A DNA stretch of 52,866 bases from Candidatus Eisenbacteria bacterium RBG_16_71_46 (GCA_001780165.1 MFFQ01000111.1:1-52866), one strand, 5' to 3'; shown: positions 1-8,269, numbered from the stretch's first letter. Notes: generated by a model from the letters alone, not told the origin. Translations and numbers: made by a program.

Positions 1-33
1 GGCTCGTGGCTCGTGGCTAGAAAAGGCAAGGGC
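1..33 (+). repeat. GTGGCTC heptamer array with shared tail (left end)
   Basis: About three GTGGCTC units (last one GTGGCTA) are followed by the tail GAAAAGGCAAGGGC. The array continues in phase from the last bases of the window (52844-52866), so the two ends probably join. It fills part of the gap before the first gene. A GC-rich hairpin (about 44-73, GCAGGGCGG pairing with CCGCCTGC) follows, then a GGAGAAG ribosome binding site at 130-136. Confidence 0.85.
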
Positions 34-143
34 AAAAAAGGCGCAGGGCGGTGGCCGCCATAGGCCGCCTGCGTACTCATTCGTTCCGAAAATCGGATAG
101 GTCCGCGGGCGGCGCGGGCTGAAGCCAACGGAGAAGAAATGTA

Positions 144-1376
144 ATGAGCACCTATCAACCGAAAGTGTATCGCGAGCAGGGCGGCAGCCGGCAGGTCGTG
201 GCCTCGGGCGGATCGCTCGACGTAGAGAGCGGCGGCGAGATCGACATCGAGAGCGGGGGCGCGCTCAAGATAAACGGCACGGCCATTACCGTCACCGCGG
301 CGGAGATCAACGCGATGGCCGGGACGGGCCTGGACGCCACCGAACTGGGATACCTGAACGGGTCCGGCACAACCGTCGTCGCCAGCAAAGCGGTGATCGC
401 CGATGCCAACAAAGACGTCGTCGGGGCTCGCCAGGCGACGCTCGGAGTGAACGGCGCGGCCGGTGTGGCCGGGCAACTGAACGTGCGGGACGGGCAGAAC
501 CCCGGCTCCGTCGCCAGTGTCGTCTATGCCGACGTCGCGAAACTCGCGGCGCTCACCGCCACGGCGGACGAGATCAATAAGCTGGACGGCGCGCCCCTGG
601 ATGCGACGATCGTCGTCGGGGCCGAAACAGGGGGCAACACGATCAACGTCGCGGTCCAGCTCAAGGACGGCAATGCTGCGGACCTGGCGGTGCGTGGCCA
701 CGTGCGTGCTTACCTCAGCGACGACGCAAACGGCGACAGCCTGGCAGCCGCCACACCCTCCGGCGGGATCGCCATCGGCACGGACGGGCTTCTAGTCTCC
801 CTGACGCCGGCGCTCGCCAACGCCCTGATCGTGGACGGTAACCTGGCCATCGACGCGGTCCCGGAGAAGTTCAAGACCACGCAGACGGCCGCGTTCATGC
901 TCAACGGCGTCTCGCACACGAAAGCGGCGACGACCGCCCTCACCTTCACGGCGGCGCACGTCATCACCGCGAGCAAGTTCGGCGTCATCCTCATCCAGAT
1001 CAACGCGGCGGGCACGGTCTCCACCAAAGTGCCGGCCAGTCCTCAGGCGTATAATGACGCTCCTACGGCCCTGGCGGCCCTGCCGGCAGCGGATGCGGGT
1101 AACATCGCTCTGGGCTACATCGCCATCGAGAACAACGCGGGCGACTGGACCGCCAACACCGACGACCTGACCAACGGCTCCGATGTGACCACGGCGGCGT
1201 TCAACGATTCCACCGAGACAGCCCTCTCGGCTGTGCCGAAAGCGTTCGACCTGGTGAGCGAGTCCGACGGCGACATCGACATCAACCTGATCGAGGCCGG
1301 GGCAGCGACCTGGTACCTGATCCTCGTGCTGCCCAACGGCAAGCTGGTCGCCAGCGGGGCTATCACGTTCGTATAG
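144..1376 (+). CDS. Virion structural protein, paralogue of the SGNH virion protein
   Basis: 410 aa. The N-terminal ~45 residues (MSTYQPKVYREQGG, then repeated DVESGG units) are nearly the same as those of the 51006 gene, which is its immediate upstream neighbour if the genome is circular. The next part carries TAAEINAM and DATELGYLNG motifs, typical of repeat-rich phage head-decoration and fibre proteins. The C-terminal ~200 residues match nothing I recognise and lack the SGNH motifs of the paralogue. It lies between the capsid genes and the connectors, so a capsid decoration or fibre role is inferred. The start is supported by GGAGAAG seven bases upstream. Confidence 0.75.
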   Translation: MSTYQPKVYREQGGSRQVVASGGSLDVESGGEIDIESGGALKINGTAITVTAAEINAMAGTGLDATELGYLNGSGTTVVASKAVIADANKDVVGARQATLGVNGAAGVAGQLNVRDGQNPGSVASVVYADVAKLAALTATADEINKLDGAPLDATIVVGAETGGNTINVAVQLKDGNAADLAVRGHVRAYLSDDANGDSLAAATPSGGIAIGTDGLLVSLTPALANALIVDGNLAIDAVPEKFKTTQTAAFMLNGVSHTKAATTALTFTAAHVITASKFGVILIQINAAGTVSTKVPASPQAYNDAPTALAALPAADAGNIALGYIAIENNAGDWTANTDDLTNGSDVTTAAFNDSTETALSAVPKAFDLVSESDGDIDINLIEAGAATWYLILVLPNGKLVASGAITFV

Positions 1377-1380
1377 GCGA

Positions 1381-1431
1381 GTGGCTCGTGGCTCGTGGCT
1401 CGTGGCTCGTCAAGGCCACGGCCACGGTCAC
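1381..1431 (+). repeat. GTGGCTC heptamer array
   Basis: Four GTGGCTC units followed by a tail containing CAAGGCCACGGCCACGG. The array lies wholly between the stop of the 144 gene and the start at 1454. Confidence 0.9.
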
Positions 1432-1453
1432 CGGCCGCTAACGGGAGAGCGGC

Positions 1454-1924
1454 ATGAGCGTAAGTTTGGTCGACAACTACGGGCCGGTGCGTCAGGTGAC
1501 GCTGCAGCCGGAGACGACCGTCACGGCGTCGGGCACGGTGAACGGGACTGCCATCACGGGCCTGGGCGCGTATCGTCAGGCGCAGATCGCCCTGATCGTC
1601 ACCGACGCCGACACGGACGTGGGAGACACCCTCGACGTGTATGTAGACACCAGTTTCGACGGCGGGAGCACCTGGCTCAACGTCGTTCATTTCCCGCAGA
1701 TCCTGGGCAACGGCGCGGACTCACAGAAGTACAGCGCCACGCTGGATCCTGCGGGCGCGGCGGGCACGAGCACGGTGGACTTCACGAGCGACTGCAACGC
1801 CGGAGTGGTAAGGCCGTCCATCTTCGGCGACCAGGTGCGGGTGCGGTACATCGTGGCGAAGGACGGCGACCCGGTGGAGGATCAGAGCTTCACGTTCGCG
1901 GTCCTCGGCGAGTTCAAGCGGTAG
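1454..1924 (+). CDS. Hypothetical virion protein
   Basis: 156 aa, rich in beta-forming residues, with no signal peptide or membrane segment. The middle (DVGDTLDVYVDTSFDGGSTW) looks like the beta-sandwich proteins that accompany HK97-type capsids. The general style resembles the 50455 protein (accumulated-difference motifs, short loops), but I cannot show homology. It starts with ATG after GGGAGAGC. A minor capsid, decoration or collar role is inferred only from position among head genes. Confidence 0.7.
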   Translation: MSVSLVDNYGPVRQVTLQPETTVTASGTVNGTAITGLGAYRQAQIALIVTDADTDVGDTLDVYVDTSFDGGSTWLNVVHFPQILGNGADSQKYSATLDPAGAAGTSTVDFTSDCNAGVVRPSIFGDQVRVRYIVAKDGDPVEDQSFTFAVLGEFKR

Positions 1925-1932
1925 ATACGATC

Positions 1933-2367
1933 ATGCCGGCGGCGAAGCGTGACAATCCAATTAAGGTATGCCGAGACGTGAACGCGCTGCTGCCGGCGTT
2001 TCGTCTCGCGCTCGTGCTGGCTCTGGAACAGGCAAACCGGGAGACCGTGGGGAAGTTCACCAACTTCTATGCCTGGGTGATCTTCGAAACATACCGCAGT
2101 CAGACCCGGCAGGACTATCTCTACGCGCAGGGACGTACCCGGCCCGGCTCGATCGTCACCCATACGAAACATAGCCGGCACACCGAGCGGGATGCGGCGG
2201 ACATCGTCTGGTTGGATAGAAAAGGACGCTTTCACTGGGACGGCCCGCTTGTGCTGTGGCAGATCCTGGGTCATGCGGCGCGGACATACGGCCTGGAGTG
2301 GGGCGGCGACTGGTCGAGCTTCGTTGACCTGCCGCACATCCAGGCGAAAGCGAGGGAAGTACCATGA
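1933..2367 (+). CDS. M15-family peptidase, probable endolysin
   Basis: 144 aa from ATG 1933. It carries the M15 (VanY / L-Ala-D-Glu endopeptidase) zinc signature: SRHTERDAAD gives H83 and D90, and DLPHIQ gives H135. The Gly usual in SxHxxGxAxD is replaced by Asp. These enzymes cleave peptidoglycan stem peptides. No signal sequence is present, so release would need the holin encoded at 19932, or the protein acts from the virion. It lies among connector genes, not next to the holin, which is unusual for a lysis gene. Its stop overlaps the next start (ATGA). Confidence 0.82.
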   Translation: MPAAKRDNPIKVCRDVNALLPAFRLALVLALEQANRETVGKFTNFYAWVIFETYRSQTRQDYLYAQGRTRPGSIVTHTKHSRHTERDAADIVWLDRKGRFHWDGPLVLWQILGHAARTYGLEWGGDWSSFVDLPHIQAKAREVP

Positions 2368-2612
2368 TCGAAGTGCGGATGCTCAAGACGATGGACGGCT
2401 CTCCCGATGGGATGCGTGTCAATACCTACCAGGCCGGCCAGGTCTACACGCTGCCGGACGACCTGGGAGGCGTGTTTCTGCGCGAGGGATGGGCGGAAGA
2501 GCAGGTTTGTGAGGTTTCTGATGTTTCTGAGGTTGAGCCGGAACGACCCGAGCTACCGGAACCGACGCCTGCCCCGAAGCGGACACCGACGCCTTCAAAA
2601 CGAGGGAAGTGA
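2364..2612 (+). CDS. Small hypothetical phage protein with Pro-rich tail
   Basis: 82 aa, coupled to the upstream peptidase by an ATGA overlap. The N-terminal half (VYTLPDDLGGVFLREGWAEE) resembles short proteins often found next to head-tail connectors. The C-terminal half is Pro/Glu/Thr-rich and basic at the end. The DNA at 2509-2535 contains a short GAGGTTTCT repeat coding for EVSDVSEVE. Function unknown. Confidence 0.65.
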   Translation: MIEVRMLKTMDGSPDGMRVNTYQAGQVYTLPDDLGGVFLREGWAEEQVCEVSDVSEVEPERPELPEPTPAPKRTPTPSKRGK

Positions 2613-2613
2613 G

Positions 2614-2868
2614 ATGCCTGTCTACATGATCGGCGAGAAGGTCCGCCTGGCTGGACACGCCGGCACGGTCCGGGGGATTGAAGGGGACTGCGTGCTGGTA
2701 GAGACGGAGTCCGCCGAGGTGGTGCGCGTCCTGGTCCAGCCCGCGCCCCGGCTGGTAGAAGCGGTTGAGAGCATTCCTGCTGCTTTCGGCTGCGCGGAGG
2801 CGGAGGCGGCGGCACCCTTTGCGCCGGCGCAGGATAAGATGAAGCGCGGGCCGCGAGGTCGGAAGTGA
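2614..2868 (+). CDS. Small hypothetical protein with KOW-like beta segment
   Basis: 84 aa from ATG 2614, directly after the previous stop, with GAGGGAAGTGAG upstream. Residues 3-40 (YMIGEKVRLAGHAGTVRGIE) look like a KOW/SH3-like barrel. Residues 49-61 (VEAVESIPAAFGC) are encoded by a 34-bp dispersed repeat that is also present at 5251-5284, so this part of the protein may be acquired. The C-terminus is basic. Function unknown. Confidence 0.6.
   Translation: MPVYMIGEKVRLAGHAGTVRGIEGDCVLVETESAEVVRVLVQPAPRLVEAVESIPAAFGCAEAEAAAPFAPAQDKMKRGPRGRK
2760..2793 (+). repeat. 34-bp dispersed repeat, copy 1
   Basis: Copy of a 34-bp element ending in TGCTGCTTTCGGCTGC. It matches 5251-5284 at 30 of 34 positions. 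Here it lies in frame inside a gene; the other copy is intergenic. Confidence 0.75.
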
Positions 2869-3149
2869 GACGGATACTGGGCCGGTTGTCGGAAATGAGA
2901 CGGATGCTTCGACGGTTCCTGTGTTATCTCTCCGGCCATCGGTGGCATCTGCGGACCCTGCTGGAAGATTCCTGGGAGCGGATCTGCGCGCGATGCGGGA
3001 AACTGGAGTCGCATCCGATTCCGGCGCTGTCCTTTTCGCGCCCTACCAAACCCTCCCTTGCCAGCCAGCGACGGAAGGCGGCGTGGGAGAAGAAGCGCCA
3101 CAGGCGACAGATCGAATCCCGGAGCCGGATGGCGAACGCGAGGCGGTAA
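2865..3149 (+). CDS. Small basic zinc-knuckle-like protein
   Basis: 94 aa from a GTG that overlaps the preceding stop (GTGA); an ATG at 2895 is the alternative start. The core LSGHRWHLRTLL...ICARCGK has one His and a CxxC, a pattern shared with the small protein at 41647 (LLGHRWS...ICLRCGV). The C-terminus is strongly basic. It could bind nucleic acid, but this is inference. Confidence 0.55.
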   Translation: MRRILGRLSEMRRMLRRFLCYLSGHRWHLRTLLEDSWERICARCGKLESHPIPALSFSRPTKPSLASQRRKAAWEKKRHRRQIESRSRMANARR

Positions 3150-3151
3150 AC

Positions 3152-3655
3152 ATGCCACAGAACTACAGCCAGCTCGTTTTTGACGGGGTGCCGGTCAACG
3201 GCGTGAACGAGGTGCAGCGGGTGACGCTCGACGGCAGCCCGACGGGCGGCACCTTCACGCTCACCTACGCGGGCCAGGAGACGGGAAACATCGCCTATAA
3301 CGCAACGGCAGCCGTGGTACAGGCGGCGCTGCAGGCGCTCTCCAACGTGGAGCCGGGCGACGTGGCCTGCTCCGGCGGATCGCTGCCGGCGACGCCGGTC
3401 GACGTGACGTTCCAGAACAACCTGGGCGGCCTCAACCAGACGCAGATGACGGGCGATGGAACCAGCTTGACCGGCGTGGGAGATGACGAGGACGTGACGA
3501 TCACGACGGTGACGCCGGGAGTGCGCGGGACCTATCGCGGCGCGCAGAACGGGTGCGTCCTCGCGGCCAAGAACGGCGACGGCGCGGGCGTGCTCTACGA
3601 GAACACCGGCACGCGGGCCACGCCGACCTGGACGGAACTGGAGGAAGTCGTCTGA
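3152..3655 (+). CDS. Virion protein with recurrent beta-module
   Basis: 167 aa from ATG 3152, a few bases after the previous stop. Residues ~25-60 (PTGGTFTLTYAGQETGNIAY) belong to a module also present in the major tail protein (6424) and in the DUF2460 tail protein (12869). The DNA of this stretch is very close to that at 7232-7290, which suggests recent module exchange. The C-terminus (YRGAQNGCVLAAKNGDGAG) resembles connector-associated decoration proteins. The stop overlaps the next start (TGATG). Confidence 0.7.
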   Translation: MPQNYSQLVFDGVPVNGVNEVQRVTLDGSPTGGTFTLTYAGQETGNIAYNATAAVVQAALQALSNVEPGDVACSGGSLPATPVDVTFQNNLGGLNQTQMTGDGTSLTGVGDDEDVTITTVTPGVRGTYRGAQNGCVLAAKNGDGAGVLYENTGTRATPTWTELEEVV

Positions 3656-4359
3656 TGGGTCAGGCGGCGGCTCCGACCAGCGACGATCTGAAGCAGTACA
3701 TCGAGAGTCTGGGCGTCATCAACCCGACGAAGTTTGATGATGCCGTGGCGCTGATGCGTCTGGACGTCAAGGCGCCGGCGGCCTGGAGCGACTGGGAGAA
3801 GCGCACCGGCTGGAAACCCTTCCTCAAGGACGCGGCGGACGTGACGCGCTGGTTCGATCCGCCCGGGCCCAACCGGGAGGGCGTCTCACGGGGCGGCGGG
3901 CGTCTGCTGCGTCTGGAGGCGGGGCTGCTGACGCTGACCAGCCTCACCACGCACCTCTCCGTCAGTGAGCCGGACGGGACGGCGCTGACCGTCAATGAGC
4001 ACTTCTGGCTGACAGATGCCGGTGGCGACTACAACGCCGACGCGGAGGGGCGTCCCTGGGAGATCGTGCAGTTTTCGAGCAACCAGTATGGCCCGCCCCG
4101 CTCGATCCGGATCATCGGGCGGTGGGGGCGCGCGGAGACGATCCCGGACGACGCGTGGGAGGCGGTCCGTCAGTACGGGGCTTACCTGGCCTACCAGGAA
4201 CTCTCGCTCAATATCTCGCGAGGTCTCTTCTCGCACCGGGACTTGAACACCGAGATCCGCTACGGGGGGGGTGGCACGGCTCCGCTTTCGCTGGAAGCGC
4301 AGCGATGGCGGGACGACTATGAGATGGCGGCGCTGCGGTATGAACGGGTGTCTCTTTAG
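3655..4359 (+). CDS. Head-tail connector (adaptor) protein
   Basis: 234 aa from ATG 3655 (TGATG overlap). The position just after the head genes, the length, and the helical C-terminal half (DDAWEAVRQYGAYLAYQELS, QRWRDDYEMAALRYER) fit the gp6/gp15-type adaptor ring bound to the portal. The middle (residues ~85-160) is a beta-rich insertion that is longer than in small adaptors. The assignment rests mainly on gene order and the helical pattern. The stop codon TAG runs straight into a heptamer array. Confidence 0.6.
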   Translation: MGQAAAPTSDDLKQYIESLGVINPTKFDDAVALMRLDVKAPAAWSDWEKRTGWKPFLKDAADVTRWFDPPGPNREGVSRGGGRLLRLEAGLLTLTSLTTHLSVSEPDGTALTVNEHFWLTDAGGDYNADAEGRPWEIVQFSSNQYGPPRSIRIIGRWGRAETIPDDAWEAVRQYGAYLAYQELSLNISRGLFSHRDLNTEIRYGGGGTAPLSLEAQRWRDDYEMAALRYERVSL

Positions 4360-4401
4360 TGGCTCGTGGCTCGTGGCTCGTGGCTGGTAAGGGCAAAGGC
4401 G
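4359..4401 (+). repeat. GTGGCTC heptamer array with tail
   Basis: Array beginning with the last base of the TAG stop of the connector gene, followed by GTAAGGGCAAAGGCGG. The end of the tail lies where the ribosome binding site of the next gene (start 4403) should be, so the element may itself supply it. Confidence 0.9.
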
Positions 4402-4402
4402 G

Positions 4403-4765
4403 ATGAGTCACATCAGCGAGAACATCGCCTGGCAGCTGCAGGACCTGCGCGAGAAGGTCGGGACGACGGTCGAGTTCCAGGGCACGGAGTACCGGGTCCT
4501 CACCGAGGAGGTGAGCGGCGCGAAGGTGGGCGTGCAGGCGCTGGACAAGAAGGACACGCTCGGACCCTACATCGCCTCCGCGGACCCGCGCGTCTTCCGG
4601 TTCAATCCGGCCGATTTCCTGCCGACGAGCCTGGTGGTGCCGCCGATGGAGGGCGACGAGCTGATCTGGCACCGGCTGATCTACGTCATCACCCTGGTCA
4701 ACTATAGCGACGTGGGGGAGGATACGACCGGGATCAACGTGTACGCATACCGGAAGGTGGTCTGA
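4403..4765 (+). CDS. Hypothetical head-tail joining region protein
   Basis: 120 aa. It starts with a helix (ISENIAWQLQDLREKVG), then a beta-rich part ending in NVYAYRKVV. The only purine-rich sequence upstream is the tail of the repeat (AAAGGCGG). It lies between the adaptor and the head-closure-like protein, so it probably belongs to the neck. I do not recognise the family. Confidence 0.6.
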   Translation: MSHISENIAWQLQDLREKVGTTVEFQGTEYRVLTEEVSGAKVGVQALDKKDTLGPYIASADPRVFRFNPADFLPTSLVVPPMEGDELIWHRLIYVITLVNYSDVGEDTTGINVYAYRKVV

Positions 4766-4811
4766 GATGGGTGTCAAATGTCAAAAGCTGATGGGAAGTC
4801 CGCTTCCGCTC

Positions 4812-4852
4812 AGTCAGGTGTCAGGTGTCGGGGAACGGCGGGAGGAGAGGCG
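4812..4852 (+). repeat. GGTGTC-type heptamer array
   Basis: Units CAGGTGT and CGGTGTC-like followed by GGGGAACGGC, then GGAGGAGAGG, a strong ribosome binding site for GTG 4853. A longer reading of the next gene from 4778 would translate the repeat. Confidence 0.75.
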
Positions 4853-5251
4853 GTGCCGCTGACGCCGGGGGGGCCGGGATCGTTCGGGAGCGCGGATCCG
4901 GCAAGCGGGGGACCGAGCGCGCCGGAGCCGATCACGCTTTCCGAGACGGCGACGATCCGGCGCAAGACGCTGACCGCCGACGGCCTGGGCACGCACAGCC
5001 TGGTCTGGAATGACGCCGGCGAGGTGGCCTGCGCGCTGGACAAGACGACGCGGCGCGCGGAGGTCGTGCAGGCCGGGGAGCTCAAGAGCCTGACGGTCTG
5101 GACCTGCTACTTCAAGCTGGACGGCGACGTGCGCCCGGCGGACCGCGTGGTGATCGGCGGGCGGACCTACGAGGTGACCGAGACAGATGCGGGCCGGACC
5201 GGCGCGACGGTGCTGACGGCGACGCTGGTTCGGGTGTCGGGTGTCGGGTGA
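4853..5251 (+). CDS. Head closure / head-tail adaptor-like protein
   Basis: 132 aa from GTG 4853, chosen because GGAGGAGAGG lies at 4841-4850; a start at 4778 is possible but would translate a repeat array. The first 25 residues are Gly/Pro/Ser-rich. The rest (SLTVWTCYFKLDGDVRPADR, VVIGGRTYEVTETD) matches the pattern of SPP1 gp16-like head-tail joining proteins, where a small beta-barrel closes the portal. The stop codon TGA is part of a GGGTGTC/GGGTGAG array. Confidence 0.68.
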   Translation: MPLTPGGPGSFGSADPASGGPSAPEPITLSETATIRRKTLTADGLGTHSLVWNDAGEVACALDKTTRRAEVVQAGELKSLTVWTCYFKLDGDVRPADRVVIGGRTYEVTETDAGRTGATVLTATLVRVSGVG

Positions 5252-5310
5252 GCAGTTGAGAGCGTACTTGCTGCTTTCGGCTGCCGGGTATCGGGGAACG
5301 GCGAGGGGCA
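5230..5310 (+). repeat. GGGTGTC array around 34-bp dispersed repeat, copy 2
   Basis: GGGTGTC units (5231-5250) run through the stop of the preceding gene into a 34-bp element (5251-5284), a copy of 2760-2793. CGGGTATCGGGGAACGGCGAG follows. It is a nested arrangement of two repeat families between two structural genes. Confidence 0.8.
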
Positions 5311-5317
5311 TGGCGAG

Positions 5318-5782
5318 ATGGCGATTAAGATGGAGATGCGGTTCGACCTGTCGCCGCAGCTGGTGGCGCTGACGGGGGATAAAGCGGGGCAGGTGGTGCG
5401 GCACACCGCCGACGCCCTGCGCGATCGCGCGAAGGCGAAGATCCAGCGGGGTCCGAAGACCGGCCGGGTCTACCGCTCGCGCACGAAGCCCTCGCCGCAC
5501 CAGGCCAGCGCGCCCGGCGAAGCGCCCGCCTCCTGGTCGAAGGAACTGGAGGAGAGCATCGTCAGCGTGGTGGTCGGGGAGAGGACCTCAGAGGTACAGG
5601 TCGGCGCGGAGTACGGCGGCAAGTACCTGGAGCAGGGCACGCCAGGCGGGAAGATCAAACCGCGCCCGTTCCTGGCCCCTTCTGCTGAGGAGCAGCGTCC
5701 GCTCTTCGTGCGCGACATGATGGAGGCGGTCCGGCAGGCGGCTCGTGAGGCAGTGCGCGAGGCAGTCGGGAAACTGGGATGA
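5318..5782 (+). CDS. HK97 gp10-like head-tail joining / tail completion protein
   Basis: 154 aa. The motif YLEQGTPGGKIKPRPFLAPS near residues 107-126, preceded by VQVGAEYGGK, is the hallmark of the HK97 gp10-like family, which helps attach the tail to the neck. The N-terminal helix region (VRHTADALRDRAKAKIQRG) and the C-terminal helix (REAVREAVGKLG) also fit, as do length and gene order. Confidence 0.85.
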   Translation: MAIKMEMRFDLSPQLVALTGDKAGQVVRHTADALRDRAKAKIQRGPKTGRVYRSRTKPSPHQASAPGEAPASWSKELEESIVSVVVGERTSEVQVGAEYGGKYLEQGTPGGKIKPRPFLAPSAEEQRPLFVRDMMEAVRQAAREAVREAVGKLG

Positions 5783-5828
5783 AACGCGAGGAGTTCATGA
5801 TGGGCAGCCCTGCCGCTGAGGGTTCCTG

Positions 5829-6302
5829 ATGAGCGAGGTGCTGGCCGGTTATAAGTGGATCACCGGCACGGCGATTGCGGATACGACACTCTCGGCGAGC
5901 ATTGGCACCCGCGCCTACGCGGACGGCGCGCCGGACGTAGATCCGGACGATCCGAACGGGGATCCGCCGGCCTATCCGCTCCTTACCGCCGCCTTCATCG
6001 CCGGCACCGACTGCCGGGGCGTCGGTGGCAAGCGACTCCTGTCGAAGCCGTTGTTTCTGGTGCGGGTGATTGGCGAGGGGGGTTATGGCGACATCGCCGC
6101 GCTTGTGATGCGCCTGGACGCGCTGCTGGACGTGCAGCCCGATGAAGATAACCCGGTCTCTACCGTAACCATTGAGGGACAGGAATACGAGATCCTGGGC
6201 TGCGTGCGGGAGCACCCGGCTGCAGACAGTGACATCGAGAACGGCGTTCGATACAGCTGGGGCGGAGGGTACTACCGCCCGTACATCCGGGCAGTCTCCT
6301 GA
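5829..6302 (+). CDS. Tail terminator-like (DUF3168-type) protein
   Basis: 157 aa, directly before the major tail protein, the usual place of the tail terminator that caps the tail tube. Features that fit are the N-terminal YKWITGTAIADTTLSASIGT, a central beta-sheet (PLFLVRVIGEGGYGDIAALV) and a C-terminal RYSWGGGYYRPYIRA. Length and order fit gpU/DUF3168 proteins; similarity is a judgement by eye. Confidence 0.65.
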   Translation: MSEVLAGYKWITGTAIADTTLSASIGTRAYADGAPDVDPDDPNGDPPAYPLLTAAFIAGTDCRGVGGKRLLSKPLFLVRVIGEGGYGDIAALVMRLDALLDVQPDEDNPVSTVTIEGQEYEILGCVREHPAADSDIENGVRYSWGGGYYRPYIRAVS

Positions 6303-6335
6303 TGGTGTCAGGAACATTCAGGAACGGCATCATTC

Positions 6336-6360
6336 GGCGCCGAATAGGAGGCGCCTTTTT
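6336..6360 (+). terminator. Rho-independent terminator before major tail gene (first)
   Basis: GGCGCC at 6336-6341 pairs with GGCGCC at 6350-6355 around an 8-base loop, followed by TTTTT at 6356-6360. It is the first of two hairpins between the tail terminator gene and the major tail protein. Confidence 0.8.
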
Positions 6361-6372
6361 GTTGAGCGGCAG

Positions 6373-6402
6373 AGCCTGTCTCTTTAGGGGAGACGGGCTT
6401 TT
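6373..6402 (+). terminator. Second terminator-like hairpin before major tail gene
   Basis: AGCCTGTCTC pairs with GAGACGGGCT (one G-U pair), then TTT. It ends only eight bases before the ribosome binding site of the major tail gene (GGAGG at 6410-6414), leaving no room for a promoter in between. Confidence 0.75.
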
Positions 6403-6423
6403 GATTTGCGGAGGATAGATACA

Positions 6424-8268
6424 ATGGCGGGAAGAGCAGCAATCTTTGAGCGCGTGCTCCTGGGGGTCGAGGCGATGGAGGGCACGGCGGTGCAGACGCT
6501 GAAGCGCCTGCTCGGTCTCTCACTGGACCTGGATGCGGTGGTCCCCGCGGAGCCGGTGAAAGTGCAGGGCAACAAGGCCCCGGTCGGCATGGTGGTGATG
6601 AAAGAGAGCAGCGAGGGGAGCTTAAAGGGCATCTGGGCCTTCAACGAGTTCCTCTACCTGCTCTCCTCGCTGCTCTGTACGGCCACTATCAGCACGCCGA
6701 CGACCAACGGCGTCTGGACGGTGACGCTCGGTACCCAGAGCAGCGGTCACTTCCACCTGATCTTCAACGGGCAGACGACGGATGAGATCGCCTACAACGC
6801 TGCGGCGTCGGCCGTCCAGAGCGCGCTGGTGGCGCTGTCGACGGTCGGGAGCGGCAACGTGACGGTGACCGGCGCGGCGGGCGGACCCTTTACGGTCACC
6901 TTCCGGGCCGGGCTGATCGGCACGACCCTGGCGCTGACGGCGGACTTCTCCACGCTGACCACACCGGGCAACGCGAGCATCGCCACGACGGCGGCGACGA
7001 ACACGCGGCGCTGGCGGTTCCTGCCTGAACAGAGCGATCCGGACACCGTCGAAAGCTACACCGTCGCCACCGGCACGACACGCGAGGCGGGCCGGGCGGC
7101 GGGCCACAAGTTCACGGACTTCGGGCTGACGGTCGCGGAGAAGGGCGCGGACGTGACCGGCAAGACGCTCGGGCGGCGGCTGGCGGAAGGCTACCGGGTG
7201 CAGAACGTCTACCTCTCCGGCGCGCCGACGGGCGGAACCTTCACCCTCACGTATGCCGGGCAGGAGACGGGTAACATCGCCTATAACGCGTCCGGCGCGG
7301 AGGTGGAGGCGGCGCTCGAGCTGCTCTCGACCGTTCTGGCGGGCAACGTCTCCGTGATCGGCACGCGCGCCTATACGCTGGACCTGGACACGCCGACAAG
7401 CGGCACGTTCGACCTGACGTTCAACGGCGTCTCGGCGACCGGCATCGCCTATAACGTCTCGGCGTCGACACTGCAGACGACCCTGGCGGCGCTCTCCACC
7501 ATCGGCACGGGCAACGTGACGGTGTCGGGCGGACCCGGCAACACCACGCCGTTTACGATCACCTTCACCGGCGACCTGATCCACACCGACCTGGCCCTTA
7601 CCGCCGACTTCGGCAGCCTGGTAGGCGGCGCGGGAGCGGCGATCACGGCGAACCTGGGCGGCCCCTGGTCCGTGGAGTTCATCGAAGACCTTGCGGAGAC
7701 GACCATCACGGTCCTCTCGGCGGACGGCACCTCTTTGACGGGCGGCACCAGCCCGGCGGCCAACATCGGCTACTGCACGGCGGGACTGACGCTGACGGAG
7801 GTCGCGCACGTGCCGGTTCCCCCGAAGAAGGTCTCCGTCTACGTGGGTGCGTCACTGCTCGGGCTGACGAAGCTGGAGGACTGCCTGCAATGGAAGTGGG
7901 ACTTCAAGCCCCGGCACCGCGGCGTGATGACGCTCGACGAGGCGGATCCTTCCTTAAGCAGCACTCTCGAGCTGGCCGGCGATCCGACCATGCAGCTGAT
8001 CGTCGAGCAAAACAGCGTAGCCGACGCCTTCATGGACGACTTGCGCTCGGGTACGACGAAGTACATCCGCATCGTCGCCAACGGCTCCTCTATCGAGACC
8101 GGCTACAAGTACAGGATCATCCTGACCGCGCCGTTTGCCTTCCTCAACCCGAAGCGGGGACCGCACGAGGATGTTCAGGCCGGCACCTACGACCTGCAGC
8201 TGCTCTACCATTCGGCGGTCGGCAGCTATATGGAAGTGATCGTCGAGACGGCGCTGACGGCTCTCTAA
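6424..8268 (+). CDS. Major tail protein with repeated beta-modules
   Basis: 614 aa from ATG 6424, with GGAGG nine bases upstream. It should form the tail tube: it follows the tail terminator and precedes the chaperone and tape measure. The body (AIFERVLLGVEAMEGTAV at the N-terminus; KPRHRGVMTLDEADPSLSST near the C-terminus) looks like tail tube proteins. Three inserted modules (residues ~100-195, ~261-315 and ~317-410) share the pattern GxFxLxFNGQTTxxIAYNxSA followed by GNVTVTG. They probably decorate the tube surface. The protein is much longer than typical tail tube proteins because of these modules. Confidence 0.8.
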   Translation: MAGRAAIFERVLLGVEAMEGTAVQTLKRLLGLSLDLDAVVPAEPVKVQGNKAPVGMVVMKESSEGSLKGIWAFNEFLYLLSSLLCTATISTPTTNGVWTVTLGTQSSGHFHLIFNGQTTDEIAYNAAASAVQSALVALSTVGSGNVTVTGAAGGPFTVTFRAGLIGTTLALTADFSTLTTPGNASIATTAATNTRRWRFLPEQSDPDTVESYTVATGTTREAGRAAGHKFTDFGLTVAEKGADVTGKTLGRRLAEGYRVQNVYLSGAPTGGTFTLTYAGQETGNIAYNASGAEVEAALELLSTVLAGNVSVIGTRAYTLDLDTPTSGTFDLTFNGVSATGIAYNVSASTLQTTLAALSTIGTGNVTVSGGPGNTTPFTITFTGDLIHTDLALTADFGSLVGGAGAAITANLGGPWSVEFIEDLAETTITVLSADGTSLTGGTSPAANIGYCTAGLTLTEVAHVPVPPKKVSVYVGASLLGLTKLEDCLQWKWDFKPRHRGVMTLDEADPSLSSTLELAGDPTMQLIVEQNSVADAFMDDLRSGTTKYIRIVANGSSIETGYKYRIILTAPFAFLNPKRGPHEDVQAGTYDLQLLYHSAVGSYMEVIVETALTAL

Positions 8269-8269
8269 A

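Noticed and set aside
4778-4852. Start of the head-closure gene at 4778
   Set aside because: It would translate a heptamer array, while GGAGGAGAGG marks GTG 4853.
6622-7809. 395-residue minus-strand open frame opposite the major tail gene
   Set aside because: It mirrors the repeated modules and has typical shadow composition.
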